Program-made: the position numbers and the translations under genes
Shown here: in pieces, positions 1 through 9,054 of the stretch
How the letters are laid out: the number at the start of each line of letters is the position of its first letter
Numbering within the stretch: the stretch's first letter is position 1
Origin: Chloroflexota bacterium
GTDB taxonomy: Bacteria > Chloroflexota > UBA6077 > FW602-bin22 > CADDYW01
Direction: 5' to 3'
Assembly: GCA_902810745.1 (NCBI GenBank)
Contig: CADDYW010000001.1
Location: 124,001-188,000, forward strand
Length of the DNA stretch: 64,000 bases
The notes under the pieces: generated by a model
What the model was told of the DNA's origin: nothing
The model's database searches: none
Seen by the model: only the letters and a program-made list of their open reading frames with translations

Positions 1-1059
1 GGGAAAAATCTCGACCTGCTCGCCCGCCAGGTATCCTTGTACCGACCGCTGTACGTCAGCGCGCCGGTGCTCCCGGTTGGCACCACGTGGAACGGTGCCC
101 AGACACTATCCCTCGTCGATCTCTGCCAGGTGCCGGAAGCTGAGCGGGTCGTGGTTTCCACGGTTGGCGCGACCGGTCTCCTGCCGACTCTGGCGGCGCT
201 GCGAAGTCGGAAGACGGTCCTTCTCGCGAACAAAGAAGTACTGGTAATGGCTGGCGACCTGGTGATGGCAGAGGCGCGCCGCGCCGGAATCCCGATCCTA
301 CCAATCGATAGCGAGCACAACGCCGTGTGGCAATGCTTTGCTGGCGATTGCTCGCTGGGCGCGGGAGCGATCGAGGGACCAGTCCGTCGGATCGTCTTGA
401 CCGCGTCCGGCGGCGCATTTCGCGACCTGCCGCTGGATCAGCTCTCGCGGGTGACGCCGCAGCAGGCGCTGGCCCACCCGAACTGGGTAATGGGTCAGAA
501 GGTGACCGTCGATTGCGCAACCCTGATGAACAAGGGGTTCGAGGTGCTGGAGGCGCGCTGGCTCTTCGGCCTTTCCTACGATCAGATCGACGTCGTCCTC
601 CACCGCGAAAGCATCGTCCACGCACTGGTGGAATTCGTCGATGGGTCGGTGAAAGCCGAGCTCAGCCAGCCGGATATGCGCATTCCAATCCAGCACGCTC
701 TAACCTATCCGGAGCGGCGGCCGAGCGCGTGGCCACGTCTCGCTATCGAACAGATCGGCCAGCTCAGCTTCGCGCCACTCGACCGACGGCGCTATCCCTG
801 CTTCGACCTCGCACTGGCCGCCGCGGCAGCCGGAGGGACTGCGGCCGCGGCACTGAGCGCCGCCGACGACGTCGCGGTGGCGCGGTTCCTCAATGGAGAG
901 ATTGCCTTCACGCAGATTCCTGAGCTCGTCGATCAGGTCCTGCAGTCCCATCGACCCATTGCGCACCCGACGATCGAGGACATCCTCGAGGTCGACCAGC
1001 AAGTTCGACGCGAGCTTGGTGCACGGCAGACTCAGGGCACACGGCGTGCGCAGGTCTAA
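1..1059 (+). CDS. dxr: 1-deoxy-D-xylulose 5-phosphate reductoisomerase (5'-truncated by window edge)
   Basis: Second enzyme of the MEP isoprenoid pathway: NADPH- and metal-dependent rearrangement and reduction of DXP to MEP in the cytosol. The frame is open from base 1, so the N-terminal NADPH-binding part lies outside the window; 352 residues remain. Visible family motifs are LLANKEVLV, the metal-binding IDSEHNAVWQ, LTASGGAFRD, HPNWVMGQKVTVDCATLMNK and AELSQPDMRIPIQHAL. It is followed after 63 bases by rseP, the common dxr-rseP order of bacterial genomes. The TTG at 37 is internal and should not be taken as the start. Confidence 0.97.
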   Translation, partial: GKNLDLLARQVSLYRPLYVSAPVLPVGTTWNGAQTLSLVDLCQVPEAERVVVSTVGATGLLPTLAALRSRKTVLLANKEVLVMAGDLVMAEARRAGIPILPIDSEHNAVWQCFAGDCSLGAGAIEGPVRRIVLTASGGAFRDLPLDQLSRVTPQQALAHPNWVMGQKVTVDCATLMNKGFEVLEARWLFGLSYDQIDVVLHRESIVHALVEFVDGSVKAELSQPDMRIPIQHALTYPERRPSAWPRLAIEQIGQLSFAPLDRRRYPCFDLALAAAAAGGTAAAALSAADDVAVARFLNGEIAFTQIPELVDQVLQSHRPIAHPTIEDILEVDQQVRRELGARQTQGTRRAQV

Positions 1060-1122
1060 TCGCGACAAACCGCCTTCCAGTGCACGACGTCGTGCAGTGG
1101 GAGCGACCGAGGGAGCAGTTGA

Positions 1123-2205
1123 GTGAACATCGTCGCCTTTCTCGTCTTCATCCTCCTGCTGAGTCTGCTGATTCTCGCGCACGAGCTAGGACACTTCGTC
1201 CTCGCCAAGCGGGCCGGGGTCAAAGTCGAAGAGTTCGCGATCGGATTTCCTCCCCGCCTCTTCTCGATTCGCCGTGGAGAGACGGACTACTCGATCAATC
1301 TGGTACCGCTCGGGGGCTACGTGAAGATGCTCGGCGAGGAAGATCCGTCGTTTCCCCGAAGCTTCGCCGCGGCGCCTCGGCGCTGGCGTGTTGCGATCCT
1401 CGTCGCCGGTGCATCGATGAACATTCTCGCCGCGATCTTTCTGTTCGCTGGTGCATACGCGGCGGGCTGGCCCCAGGCGACCGAGAGCGAGATCGTCATC
1501 ACCGAGGTGATGCCTGACTCCCCCGCCTCGGCAAGCGGACTTCGGCCCGGTGACGTGATTCTCGCGTTCAATGGCCAGCAGATCGAAAAACCGGATCAGC
1601 TACCGCGGATGAGCCAGAGCACGCTCGGCAAACGGGTCACGATCGAGATTCGGCGAGACGGACGAACGCTTGACGTGACTCTGACGCCACGAACATCGTG
1701 GCCAGAAGGAGAAGGTCCGATCGGCATCGGCATTATGAGCCATGCACTGAAGATCGAGCCCGTCTACTATCCAGTCGCGAGCGCCTTGATCAACGGCGTG
1801 AAGCAAACTATCCAGACCCTCTGGCTCACTCTGAGTATCCCGGTACTCGTCCTTCGGGGCCTGATCCCCGCCGACGTTGCCCGACCGGTTGGCCCCTTTG
1901 GTATCTACCAGATCACGAGCCAGGCGGCTACCGAAACCGTGTCGACCGGGTGGTGGTTCCCGATCTTGAGCGTCGCGGCGACGGTCAGCGCCGGCCTGGG
2001 GCTGGCAAACCTGCTGCCGATTCCCGGTCTGGACGGCGGCCGCTTGCTCTTCGTGGTCATCGAGGCCATTCGCGGCCGTCGAGTGGATCCGCAGCGCGAA
2101 GGGCAGATCCACCTCGTCGGACTGGCGCTCCTCGTCTCCCTGGTCATCATCATTACCTACTTCGACGCGCGATTTCCGATCGACGTTCAGTTTTCTCCGC
2201 ATTGA
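1123..2205 (+). CDS. rseP: Site-2 metalloprotease RseP (S2P family)
   Basis: Intramembrane zinc protease (360 aa) that in other bacteria cleaves anti-sigma factors or remnant signal peptides. The first transmembrane helix carries the zinc motif HELGH near residue 20. A PDZ domain follows around residues 115-180 (PDSPASASGLRPGDVI). The third metal ligand lies in the LDG motif of LPIPGLDGGRLLF near residue 300, and the C-terminus is hydrophobic. Starts with GTG. It sits between dxr and proS, 23 bases before the latter, as in many bacteria. The natural substrate cannot be read from the sequence. Confidence 0.95.
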   Translation: MNIVAFLVFILLLSLLILAHELGHFVLAKRAGVKVEEFAIGFPPRLFSIRRGETDYSINLVPLGGYVKMLGEEDPSFPRSFAAAPRRWRVAILVAGASMNILAAIFLFAGAYAAGWPQATESEIVITEVMPDSPASASGLRPGDVILAFNGQQIEKPDQLPRMSQSTLGKRVTIEIRRDGRTLDVTLTPRTSWPEGEGPIGIGIMSHALKIEPVYYPVASALINGVKQTIQTLWLTLSIPVLVLRGLIPADVARPVGPFGIYQITSQAATETVSTGWWFPILSVAATVSAGLGLANLLPIPGLDGGRLLFVVIEAIRGRRVDPQREGQIHLVGLALLVSLVIIITYFDARFPIDVQFSPH

Positions 2206-2228
2206 CGTGGGAGCATCGGAGCCGCCGA

Positions 2229-3941
2229 GTGCGCCTATCACAGCTATTCGGAAGGACCCTGCGCCAGGCCCCCGCCGAGGCCGAAACCGAAGCTTTTCGA
2301 CTGATCCTGCGGGCCGGCCTGGCGAGGCAGACCGCGGCAGGAATCTACAGCTTCCTTCCCCTGGGGTGGCGAGCAATTCAGAAGATCATGGCCATCGTCC
2401 GTGACGAGATGAACCGGATCGATGGCCAGGAGATGCTAATGCCGGTGATCGTCCCCGCTGAGCTCTGGAAGGAGTCGGGCCGCTGGTTTGCCATCGATGA
2501 GACGCTCTGGCGCATCCGCGACCGGAATGATCGTGACTTCGTCCTGGCCATGACTCACGAAGAGGTCGTGACGGATCTGACGCGCCGCGAAGTGCGATCG
2601 TACCGACAGCTTCCCTACATGGTGTATCAGATTCAGACGAAGGTTCGGGATGAGCCACGCCCGCGCGGCGGACTGCTTCGTATGCGCGAGTTCCTGATGA
2701 AGGATGCGTATAGCTTCCACGCCGACGCCGAGGATCTCGATCGCTACTACCCGCGGATGTACCAGGCCTACCTGAACGTGTTCCGACGCGTCGGCGTGCC
2801 GGCCGTCCCCGTGCAGGCCGATCCAGGCATGATCGGCGGGACGGGTAGTCACGAGTTCATCCTGCCGTCGCCAGTCGGCGAGGCGGTGATCATTCGCTGC
2901 ACCGCGTGCACATACGCAGCCAACCAGGAGATCGCCGTGGCACGGCGACCAACGTATTACACGGATATCGAGGCGGCGGCACCGCCGGTCGAGCCAGTCG
3001 AGACGCCGGGCGTCACGACAATCGAGGATCTCGAGCGCTTCTTCAACCTTCCTCCTGAGGCATTCCTCAAAACGGTCGTCTACCAGGGCGACGACCGTCT
3101 CATCGCGGCTGTCGTCACCGGCGGTACGACGATCAACGAGGTCAAGCTGGCCAACGTCGCCCAGGTCGGTAATCTCCAGCTGGCTTCCGAAGAGGCCCTT
3201 CGCGCTGCGGGCATCACGCCCGGCTTCGTCTCGCCAGTGGGTCTGCACGGCGCTGAGATCATCGTCGACGAAGCTGTTCTGCCGCACACGTACGTCGCGG
3301 GCGCCAATCGGAAAGATTACCACCTGCGAAACGTCCTGCCGGGGCGCGATTTCCCTCGCGATCACGTCGCCGACATCGCGCTGGTTTCCGCGGGCAGCTC
3401 CTGTATCCTCTGTGGAGGTGCCCTGGTGGAGCAGCAGGGAATCGAGCTTGGCCATACGTTCAAGCTTGGTACGAAGTACAGCGCGGCGCTTGGAGCCCGC
3501 TACCTTGGTCGCGAGGGGCGCGAGGAGCCGATCTTCATGGGGTGCTATGGAATCGGCCTGGACCGCCTGCTCACCGCGGTGGTCGAGGCAAACCACGACG
3601 ACAAGGGGATCACCTGGCCTGCCTCGGTCGCACCGTACCAGATCCATCTGCTGGGACTCAACCTCGACTCGCCCGACGTCGCGGCGGCTGCCGACGATTT
3701 GTATCGGAGTCTCCTGGCGCTGGGCGTCGAGGTTCTCTACGACGATCGATTGGAAACGCCGGGCGTGAAGCTTGCCGACGCCGACCTGATCGGCCTGCCA
3801 TTGCGCGTCACGGTGAGCGCGCGATCGCTCCGGCAGAACGCGGTCGAGCTAACACCGCGTCGCACCGGACAGCACGTCCTCGTCCCACGCGTCGATGCCA
3901 TCGCCCAGATTCAGCACCATCCGGCTCTGGCACCCGCCTGA
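2229..3941 (+). CDS. proS: Prolyl-tRNA synthetase, bacterial type with editing insertion
   Basis: Class II aminoacyl-tRNA synthetase charging tRNA-Pro (570 aa, usual for the bacterial ProS form). N-terminal catalytic core has MTHEEVVTDL and RDEPRPRGGLLRMREF (motif 2). A YbaK-like editing domain is inserted at about residues 220-390 (FLKTVVYQGDD, GLHGAEIIVDEAV). Motif 3 GCYGIGLDRLL and a C-terminal anticodon-binding domain follow. The frame runs open far upstream inside rseP, but homology begins at VRLSQLFGRT, so the GTG at 2229 is chosen. Probably cotranscribed with rseP. Confidence 0.95.
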   Translation: MRLSQLFGRTLRQAPAEAETEAFRLILRAGLARQTAAGIYSFLPLGWRAIQKIMAIVRDEMNRIDGQEMLMPVIVPAELWKESGRWFAIDETLWRIRDRNDRDFVLAMTHEEVVTDLTRREVRSYRQLPYMVYQIQTKVRDEPRPRGGLLRMREFLMKDAYSFHADAEDLDRYYPRMYQAYLNVFRRVGVPAVPVQADPGMIGGTGSHEFILPSPVGEAVIIRCTACTYAANQEIAVARRPTYYTDIEAAAPPVEPVETPGVTTIEDLERFFNLPPEAFLKTVVYQGDDRLIAAVVTGGTTINEVKLANVAQVGNLQLASEEALRAAGITPGFVSPVGLHGAEIIVDEAVLPHTYVAGANRKDYHLRNVLPGRDFPRDHVADIALVSAGSSCILCGGALVEQQGIELGHTFKLGTKYSAALGARYLGREGREEPIFMGCYGIGLDRLLTAVVEANHDDKGITWPASVAPYQIHLLGLNLDSPDVAAAADDLYRSLLALGVEVLYDDRLETPGVKLADADLIGLPLRVTVSARSLRQNAVELTPRRTGQHVLVPRVDAIAQIQHHPALAPA

Positions 3942-3969
3942 TCGCGCCCTCACCGACGGCGCTGCTTTC

Positions 3970-3998
3970 TTGCTCAGACGCCGCCGAAGTGGTATACT
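3970..3998 (+). promoter_or_regulatory. Promoter of the nusA operon
   Basis: TTGCTC (3970-3975), a 17-base spacer and TATACT (3993-3998). Transcription would start near 4005, giving an unusually long leader of about 160 bases before nusA. It separates the nusA operon from dxr-rseP-proS. Confidence 0.7.
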
Positions 3999-4027
3999 TC
4001 AGGTGCGTATAAAAGGTTCGACCTCGA

Positions 4028-4061
4028 GAAAAGTGGGCTTCAACCCACTTTTCTTGTTGTT
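4028..4061 (+). terminator. Leader hairpin/attenuator upstream of nusA
   Basis: Perfect 10-base stem GAAAAGTGGG (4028-4037) / CCCACTTTTC (4044-4053), loop of 6, followed by TTGTTGTT. It lies after the proposed start point near 4005, so it is inside the nusA leader rather than simply ending proS. A comparable hairpin occurs in leaders of rimP-nusA operons elsewhere. Could act as an attenuator, or as the proS terminator if transcripts read through. Confidence 0.6.
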
Positions 4062-4071
4062 AGGAGTTGAT

Positions 4072-4097
4072 CAGCGCCACGATTGCAAGTGGCGCTG
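4072..4097 (+). promoter_or_regulatory. Second hairpin of the nusA leader
   Basis: Perfect 9-base stem CAGCGCCAC (4072-4080) / GTGGCGCTG (4089-4097) with an 8-base loop. A third GC-rich stretch (GGCCCGGCGGGGCC) follows near 4117-4130. Together with the upstream hairpin this makes a structured 160-base leader. No rimP gene is present between proS and nusA. Confidence 0.5.
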
Positions 4098-4166
4098 GTT
4101 AGCGTCTGGTCGAGGGGCCCGGCGGGGCCGAAGCCGCAACAACAACCCTGAGGTCCGGTTCGCCGA

Positions 4167-5285
4167 ATGAGAACTGATTTCATCGCTGCCATTAATCAGG
4201 TAAGCACCGAGAAGGGCGTCAGCAAAGAGGTCGTCATCGAGGCGATCGAGGCCGCGCTCGTCTCCGCTTACAAGCGAAACTTTGGCGGTGCGCAAAACCA
4301 GGATGTGGTGGTCCGGATCAACCGTCAAACGGGAGACGTGCGGGTGTTCGTCGCCAAGCGCGTCGTCGCGGAGGTCAGCGACCCTCGGACCGAGATCGGT
4401 CTTGACGAGGCCCGAGAGATCGATCCGAATGCCCACATCGACGGCGTCGTCGAAGTAGAGACGACACCGCGAGACTTCGGTCGAATCGCCGCGCAGACGG
4501 CCAAGCAGGTCGTTTTGCAGCGCTTGCGCGAGGCTGAACGCGAGCTCGTCTACGAGGCTTTCACCGAGCGTGAAGGCGACGTGGTCACCGGCGTGGTCGA
4601 GCGCGTCGAGCCCAAGGCGGCGATACTCGATCTGGGCAAGGCAGAGGCGGCTCTGCCGACGACCGAGCAGGTTCCGACGGAGACCTATCGACATGGTCAG
4701 AGGCTGAAGGTGTACGTCGTCGAGGTGACACGAACACCGCGCGGTCCTCAGATTATCGTTTCGCGGACCCATCGTGGTCTGGTCCGTCGACTCTTCGAGC
4801 TGGAAGTGCCCGAAGTGTTCAACGGAGCGGTCGAGATCAAGGCAATCGCGCGCGAACCAGGCTCACGATCCAAGGTCGCGGTTCTTGCTCGGCAGGAAGG
4901 CGTCGATCCAGTAGGCTCGTGCGTCGGCGTTCGAGGTGTTCGCATTCAGAACATCGTCAACGAGCTGAACGGTGAAAAGATCGACGTCGTGCAGTGGAGT
5001 GCCGACCCGGCAGTCTTCGTCGCGAACGCGCTGAGTCCCGCACCCGTCATCTCGGTTGATCTGAACGAGGCCGAGAAGACGGCGACGGTTGTGGTCCCCG
5101 AAAGGCAGCTCTCACTCGCGATCGGGCGCGAGGGCCAGAACGCGAGGTTGGCGGCAAAGCTGACCGGATGGCGCATCGACATCAAGGCAACCAGCTTGCC
5201 GCGACTCGAAGGCACGGTCCCGAATCTGACGCGTGAAGAGTCGCTAGCTCGCCTGTCAGGAGGTTCTGAAGAACGTCCCGAGTAG
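4167..5285 (+). CDS. nusA: Transcription elongation/termination factor NusA
   Basis: RNA polymerase-binding factor for pausing, termination and antitermination (372 aa). N-terminal polymerase-binding domain (residues 1-120), S1 domain around 130-200 ([20 protein letters not shown]), then tandem KH domains ([21 protein letters not shown] and [18 protein letters not shown], each with the GxxG loop). No C-terminal acidic repeats, as in most non-proteobacterial NusA. First gene of the nusA-ylxR-infB-rbfA-truB-ribF group. Start ATG lies 13 bases after a weak GAGG. Confidence 0.96.
   Translation: MRTDFIAAINQVSTEKGVSKEVVIEAIEAALVSAYKRNFGGAQNQDVVVRINRQTGDVRVFVAKRVVAEVSDPRTEIGLDEAREIDPNAHIDGVVEVETTPRDFGRIAAQTAKQVVLQRLREAERELVYEAFTEREGDVVTGVVERVEPKAAILDLGKAEAALPTTEQVPTETYRHGQRLKVYVVEVTRTPRGPQIIVSRTHRGLVRRLFELEVPEVFNGAVEIKAIAREPGSRSKVAVLARQEGVDPVGSCVGVRGVRIQNIVNELNGEKIDVVQWSADPAVFVANALSPAPVISVDLNEAEKTATVVVPERQLSLAIGREGQNARLAAKLTGWRIDIKATSLPRLEGTVPNLTREESLARLSGGSEERPE
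5259..5275 (+). promoter_or_regulatory. Shine-Dalgarno and putative ACG start of ylxR
   Basis: A full AGGAGG (5259-5264) lies inside the nusA 3' end. Eight bases later, in the ylxR frame, is ACG (5273-5275). No ATG, GTG or TTG exists between the upstream in-frame stop (5267-5269) and the conserved Cys motif of YlxR. Confidence 0.45.
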
Positions 5286-5638
5286 CCAGACCCCGCCAGC
5301 GAAAGATCCCGCAGCGAACCTGCGTCGCCTGTCGAACGATCCGGGCGAAGCGTGATCTGGTCCGCATTGTTCGCCTCGTGGATGGATCTGTGATCGTTGA
5401 CGAAACGGGCAAGAAGTCTGGGCGCGGTGCCTACCTCTGTCGGCAGCGCGTGTGCTGGGATGCGGCGCTCCAGCGCGGCACGCTCGAGCGGGCACTGAAG
5501 CAGGTCGTATCGCCGGAAAGCCGCGCGGCATTGGCGCAGTACGCCACGAGCCTGCCCGAGCACCTGGCCTCTCCTGCGGACGACGCCGGAACGGCCAGCC
5601 AAGGTCGACGCGACCAAGAGGGATCGCCGTCGCGCTGA
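5273..5638 (+). CDS. ylxR: YlxR-family RNA-binding protein (start codon unusual)
   Basis: Small RNA-binding protein always found beside nusA and infB; implicated in translation-related RNA binding. Conserved pattern RTCVACR then [15 protein letters not shown] and RALK is seen. The preceding in-frame stop is TGA at 5267-5269, and no standard start codon exists before RTCVACR. The AGGAGG at 5259 points to ACG 5273; ATC at 5306 would give I-P-Q-R-T-C-V, close to the usual MPxRTC start. A GTG at 5378 would remove the conserved first half. The last 30 residues are low complexity. Overlaps the nusA end by 13 bases. Confidence 0.8.
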   Translation, partial: TSRVARPRQRKIPQRTCVACRTIRAKRDLVRIVRLVDGSVIVDETGKKSGRGAYLCRQRVCWDAALQRGTLERALKQVVSPESRAALAQYATSLPEHLASPADDAGTASQGRRDQEGSPSR

Positions 5639-5846
5639 GCTGCGCCAGGCGTCAGGTTATCGCGACGTGGATCCGTCCATCGCGTCACACGCGGGTGCTC
5701 TCGGCGACACGTCGGGCCTTTATGACGCGCACTCTGTCCAGACGGCGTGGGAAAGAGCCCATCGGCCAGTCGTTCGGGCAGAGCGAAACAGGAGATCAGC
5801 CGCTAGGTGATCTCCCAGCAGTGAAATAGCAGAAAGGAGGCACAAC
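5639..5846 (+). promoter_or_regulatory. ylxR-infB intergenic leader with hairpin and strong RBS
   Basis: No gene is seen in these 208 bases; ylxQ, common at this place, is absent. A perfect 8-base stem GGAGATCA (5791-5798) / TGATCTCC (5808-5815) lies shortly before a consensus AAAGGAGG (5833-5840), 6 bases before the infB ATG. The stem sequence itself is SD-like, so pairing could influence translation (inference). Confidence 0.4.
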
Positions 5847-7730
5847 ATGAGCACAAGAGTTGGAAGCGGTCGACCCCGTCGGCCGGGTCAGAGCCAGAGG
5901 GGACGGCCCACGCGGCCACATTCCGGACGGCCCGATACATCAGCCAGGCCTTCGCTTTCTGCTCCGGCTGCAAAGAAGCGCGAACCTGTCGTCGTCGAGC
6001 TCCCTCAGACCATGACGGTGAAAGAGCTTGCCGAGGCGCTCAACCTGGGAAGCGGTCAGGTCATTAAAGAGCTTATCAGCCGTGGACTTATGATGACGAT
6101 TAATCAGACCGTCGACTTCGCGACCGCAAGCGACATCGCAAGCGCATTCAACGTCCAGGTCCGAGCCAAGGCCCTTGATGCGAGCGAAGGCGTCATTGCC
6201 GCCGAGATCGAGGAAGAGGAGAATCTACGCCCGCGTCCACCGGTGGTGACGATTCTCGGTCACGTCGACCACGGCAAGACCAGCCTGCTCGACGCGATTC
6301 GGCAGACAAATGTCACCGCTCAGGAGGCGGGTGGTATCACGCAGCACATCGGCGCGTACCAGGTCGAGATCAACGATCAGAAGATCACGTTTCTCGACAC
6401 GCCCGGCCACGAAGCCTTTACGGCGATGCGAGCGCGTGGTGCTCAGGTCACGGACGTCGCCGTGCTTGTCGTTGCTGCCGACGACGGCGTTCAGCCTCAG
6501 ACTCTCGAGGCGATCAGCCACGCCAAGGCCGCCGGTGTTCCACTCGTCGTCGCCATCAATAAGGTGGACAAGCCTGACGCGAACGTGGAACGAGTCAAGC
6601 AGCAGCTTGCCGAGGCGGGTGTCGTCGTGCACGATTGGGGCGGTGACGTGGAAGCCGTCGAGGTGTCGGCGCGGCGAAAGACGGGCATCCAGGACCTGCT
6701 GGAGACGATTCTGCTGGTCGCCGAGCTGAAGGGGCTGAAGGCGAACCCGAATCGTCCCGCCGTCGGTACGGTGATCGAAGCACAGCTCGATAAGACACGT
6801 GGACCGACCGCGACAGTCCTGATCGAAAACGGTACGCTCAACGTTGGCGATTACGTCGCGGTTGGATCGGTCTATGGCCGGGTCCGCGCGATGTTCAACG
6901 ATCGTGGGAAGCGCCTGAAGAAGGCCGAACCGGCGATGCCGGTCGAGATCCTTGGGCTGAGCGAGGTTCCCCACGCGGGAGATCGCCTGCACGCCGCGCC
7001 GACCGAGCAGGCCGCGAGGCTGTTTGCCCAGCGGCACGCGCAGCAGATGGCCGCGGAGACGCAGACGGTCGCTCGTCCCATGTCGCTTGAAGAGATGTTC
7101 AAGACCGATGGTCACGCCAAGAATCTGAACATCATTCTCAAGGCCGACGTGCAGGGCTCACTCGAGCCAATTCAGGTTTCGCTCGAACGGCTCTCCACCG
7201 ACGAGGTCACGATCAAGGTGATCCACCAGGCAACGGGGAATGTGACCGAGTCAGACGTGCTGCTCGCGCAGGCCTCGGAAGGGATCATCGTTGGTTTCAA
7301 CGTGCGGGTCGAGCCCGGTGCCAAGCGCGCTGCCGAGCAGGCCGGAGTCGACGTGCGTCTGTACAACATTATCTATGACGCGGTCGAGGACGTCCGTAAA
7401 GCCCTCGTGGGGATGCTCGAGCCGAAGTTTGTCGAGGTCCAGGAAGGGCGCGCCGAAGTTCGCCAGACGTTCGGTCGTAACGGCGAAGTTGCCGGCTGCA
7501 TGGTGCTCGAAGGCAAGATCGTCCGCAACGCCATCGCCCGAGCAATGCGCGATGGCAAGGTCATCGCCGAGGGCCGCATCGAGAGCCTTCGCCGATTCAA
7601 GGAAGACGCTCGCGAGGTAGCGGCCGGATACGAATGTGGCATCGTACTCAGTGGCAACGTAAGGCTCCAGGTGGGTGATGTGATCAACACCTTCCGAAAG
7701 GAGAAAGTGGCCGGTGATGTGCCACTGTGA
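5847..7730 (+). CDS. infB: Translation initiation factor IF-2
   Basis: GTPase that delivers fMet-tRNA to the ribosomal P site (627 aa, a short form with a compact basic N-terminus of about 45 residues). An IF2N domain follows (TVKELAEALNLGSGQVIKEL). G-domain motifs: GHVDHGKT, DTPGHEAF, NKVDKP and a G5-like SARRKTG. The C-terminal IF2 domains are complete and end with LQVGDVINTFRKEKV. Its RBS is near-consensus AAAGGAGG. Six bases separate its stop from rbfA. Confidence 0.97.
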   Translation: MSTRVGSGRPRRPGQSQRGRPTRPHSGRPDTSARPSLSAPAAKKREPVVVELPQTMTVKELAEALNLGSGQVIKELISRGLMMTINQTVDFATASDIASAFNVQVRAKALDASEGVIAAEIEEEENLRPRPPVVTILGHVDHGKTSLLDAIRQTNVTAQEAGGITQHIGAYQVEINDQKITFLDTPGHEAFTAMRARGAQVTDVAVLVVAADDGVQPQTLEAISHAKAAGVPLVVAINKVDKPDANVERVKQQLAEAGVVVHDWGGDVEAVEVSARRKTGIQDLLETILLVAELKGLKANPNRPAVGTVIEAQLDKTRGPTATVLIENGTLNVGDYVAVGSVYGRVRAMFNDRGKRLKKAEPAMPVEILGLSEVPHAGDRLHAAPTEQAARLFAQRHAQQMAAETQTVARPMSLEEMFKTDGHAKNLNIILKADVQGSLEPIQVSLERLSTDEVTIKVIHQATGNVTESDVLLAQASEGIIVGFNVRVEPGAKRAAEQAGVDVRLYNIIYDAVEDVRKALVGMLEPKFVEVQEGRAEVRQTFGRNGEVAGCMVLEGKIVRNAIARAMRDGKVIAEGRIESLRRFKEDAREVAAGYECGIVLSGNVRLQVGDVINTFRKEKVAGDVPL

Positions 7731-7736
7731 ACGAGC

Positions 7737-8132
7737 ATGTCGACACGACGCATTGCACGCTTGAACGAGCAGCTTCGCGCGGACGTGGCGGAGCTGATCG
7801 CCCGTGAGATGAAGGATCCGCGGCTTGCCGGCCTGGTTTCGGTGACCGCCGCCGAAATGTCGCCGGACCTCCGGCATGCCCGCGTCTTCATTAGCGTCCT
7901 TGGTTCGGAGGAGGAGCGGAAGCAGACCCTCAAGGCAATCCGCAACGCGGCGGGATTCCTCCGGACACAGCTCGCGAGTCGAATGACGACCAAACGAGCC
8001 CCCGAGCTCCACTTCGCCCTGGACGCCTCCATCGAGCGCGGTCAGCGGATCATGAAGCTGCTGCACGAGATCGGCTCAAGCCAGGCGTCTTCGGAGCAAG
8101 CCGACGAGGGCGGTGTGGATGCCGCCAGGTGA
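7737..8132 (+). CDS. rbfA: Ribosome-binding factor A
   Basis: Cold-shock 30S maturation factor with a KH-like fold (131 aa). Matches the family along its length: RIARLNEQLRADVAELIARE, MKDPRLAGLVSVT, DLRHARVFISVLG, LASRMTTKRAPELHFALD. Sits in the usual position between infB and truB; its last codons overlap the truB start by about 20 bases, indicating coupled translation. The C-terminal 20 residues are unconserved and acidic/polar. Confidence 0.95.
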   Translation: MSTRRIARLNEQLRADVAELIAREMKDPRLAGLVSVTAAEMSPDLRHARVFISVLGSEEERKQTLKAIRNAAGFLRTQLASRMTTKRAPELHFALDASIERGQRIMKLLHEIGSSQASSEQADEGGVDAAR

Positions 8133-9054
8133 GGAGCCTCGGCAGGCCCTGTCTGGTATTCTTAATGTGGCGAAGCCCACGGGGATGACGTCTCACGACG
8201 TTGTCAGCCTCGTTCGCCGCCGGACCCGGATGCGCCGGGTGGGCCACGCGGGAACTCTGGACCCGGAGGCATCCGGCGTTCTCCTCGTCTGCCTCGGGCA
8301 CGCCACGCGGGTCAGCGAATTTCTCATGGAAGGTACCAAGCGCTACCGAGCAACGGTCCGCTTCGGCGCGGTGAGTACGACCGATGACGCGGCTGGCGTT
8401 ATCTCGCCTTCCGCGGCGTCTGTTGCTCACCTCACCGAACGCCAGCTGGTCGCGGTCACCCGCCGCTTCCTCGGAAGTATCGAGCAGGTTCCACCGTCCT
8501 ACGCCGCGATCAAGATTCGTGGGCAGCCGATGTACCGAAGCGCGCGCGCGGGGCGTCCGATCCAGGCACCGCCCCGGCGCGTGCGTATTGATCAGATCGA
8601 CGTTATCTCGTGGGAGTGCCCTGACCTGATCATCGACGTGGTCTGCTCCAGGGGAACCTACATTCGGGCCCTCGCGCGGGACCTGGGGATCGCGGTCGGG
8701 ACCGGCGCCTATCTCCGTTCACTGGTTCGCACGGCCAGTGGCTCATTCTCCCTCGACGACAGCCTGTCTCTGGATGAGGTCGTGCGTGCGGCCGTGCTGG
8801 GCTATCTTCCTCGGCTCGTCTATCCGCTCGACGCGGCCCTGTCCGGGCTGCCCGCGCTTTTCCTGCCGCCCGAGGACGTGGCCACTGTCCTGCGGGGCTG
8901 CACCTGGCGAGGACGTGCAGGCGTGGCCGGCCAGCTGGCACGCGCCTACGCCGTCGAGACCGGTCGGCTGATCGCCTTGATGACGTATGATGCATCAGCA
9001 GCTGGCTGGCACCCGAACAAGGTCTTTCCCGAGGAAGCAGATGACGTTGCTTGA
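8113..9054 (+). CDS. truB: tRNA pseudouridine-55 synthase
   Basis: Makes pseudouridine 55 in the T-loop of tRNAs (313 aa). Catalytic Asp is in HAGTLDPEASGVLLV near residue 45. Other motifs: GILNVAKPTGMTSHDVV at the start, KRYRATVRFGAVSTTDD, RGTYIRALARDLG, and a C-terminal PUA-like region. Start could be GTG 8113 or ATG 8119; both follow a GAGGGCGG stretch within rbfA. Its 3' end overlaps ribF. Confidence 0.95.
   Translation: MWMPPGEEPRQALSGILNVAKPTGMTSHDVVSLVRRRTRMRRVGHAGTLDPEASGVLLVCLGHATRVSEFLMEGTKRYRATVRFGAVSTTDDAAGVISPSAASVAHLTERQLVAVTRRFLGSIEQVPPSYAAIKIRGQPMYRSARAGRPIQAPPRRVRIDQIDVISWECPDLIIDVVCSRGTYIRALARDLGIAVGTGAYLRSLVRTASGSFSLDDSLSLDEVVRAAVLGYLPRLVYPLDAALSGLPALFLPPEDVATVLRGCTWRGRAGVAGQLARAYAVETGRLIALMTYDASAAGWHPNKVFPEEADDVA

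Noticed and set aside
1698-2228. N-terminal extension of proS inside rseP
   Set aside because: The frame is open but Arg-rich and without homology; ProS similarity begins at GTG 2229.
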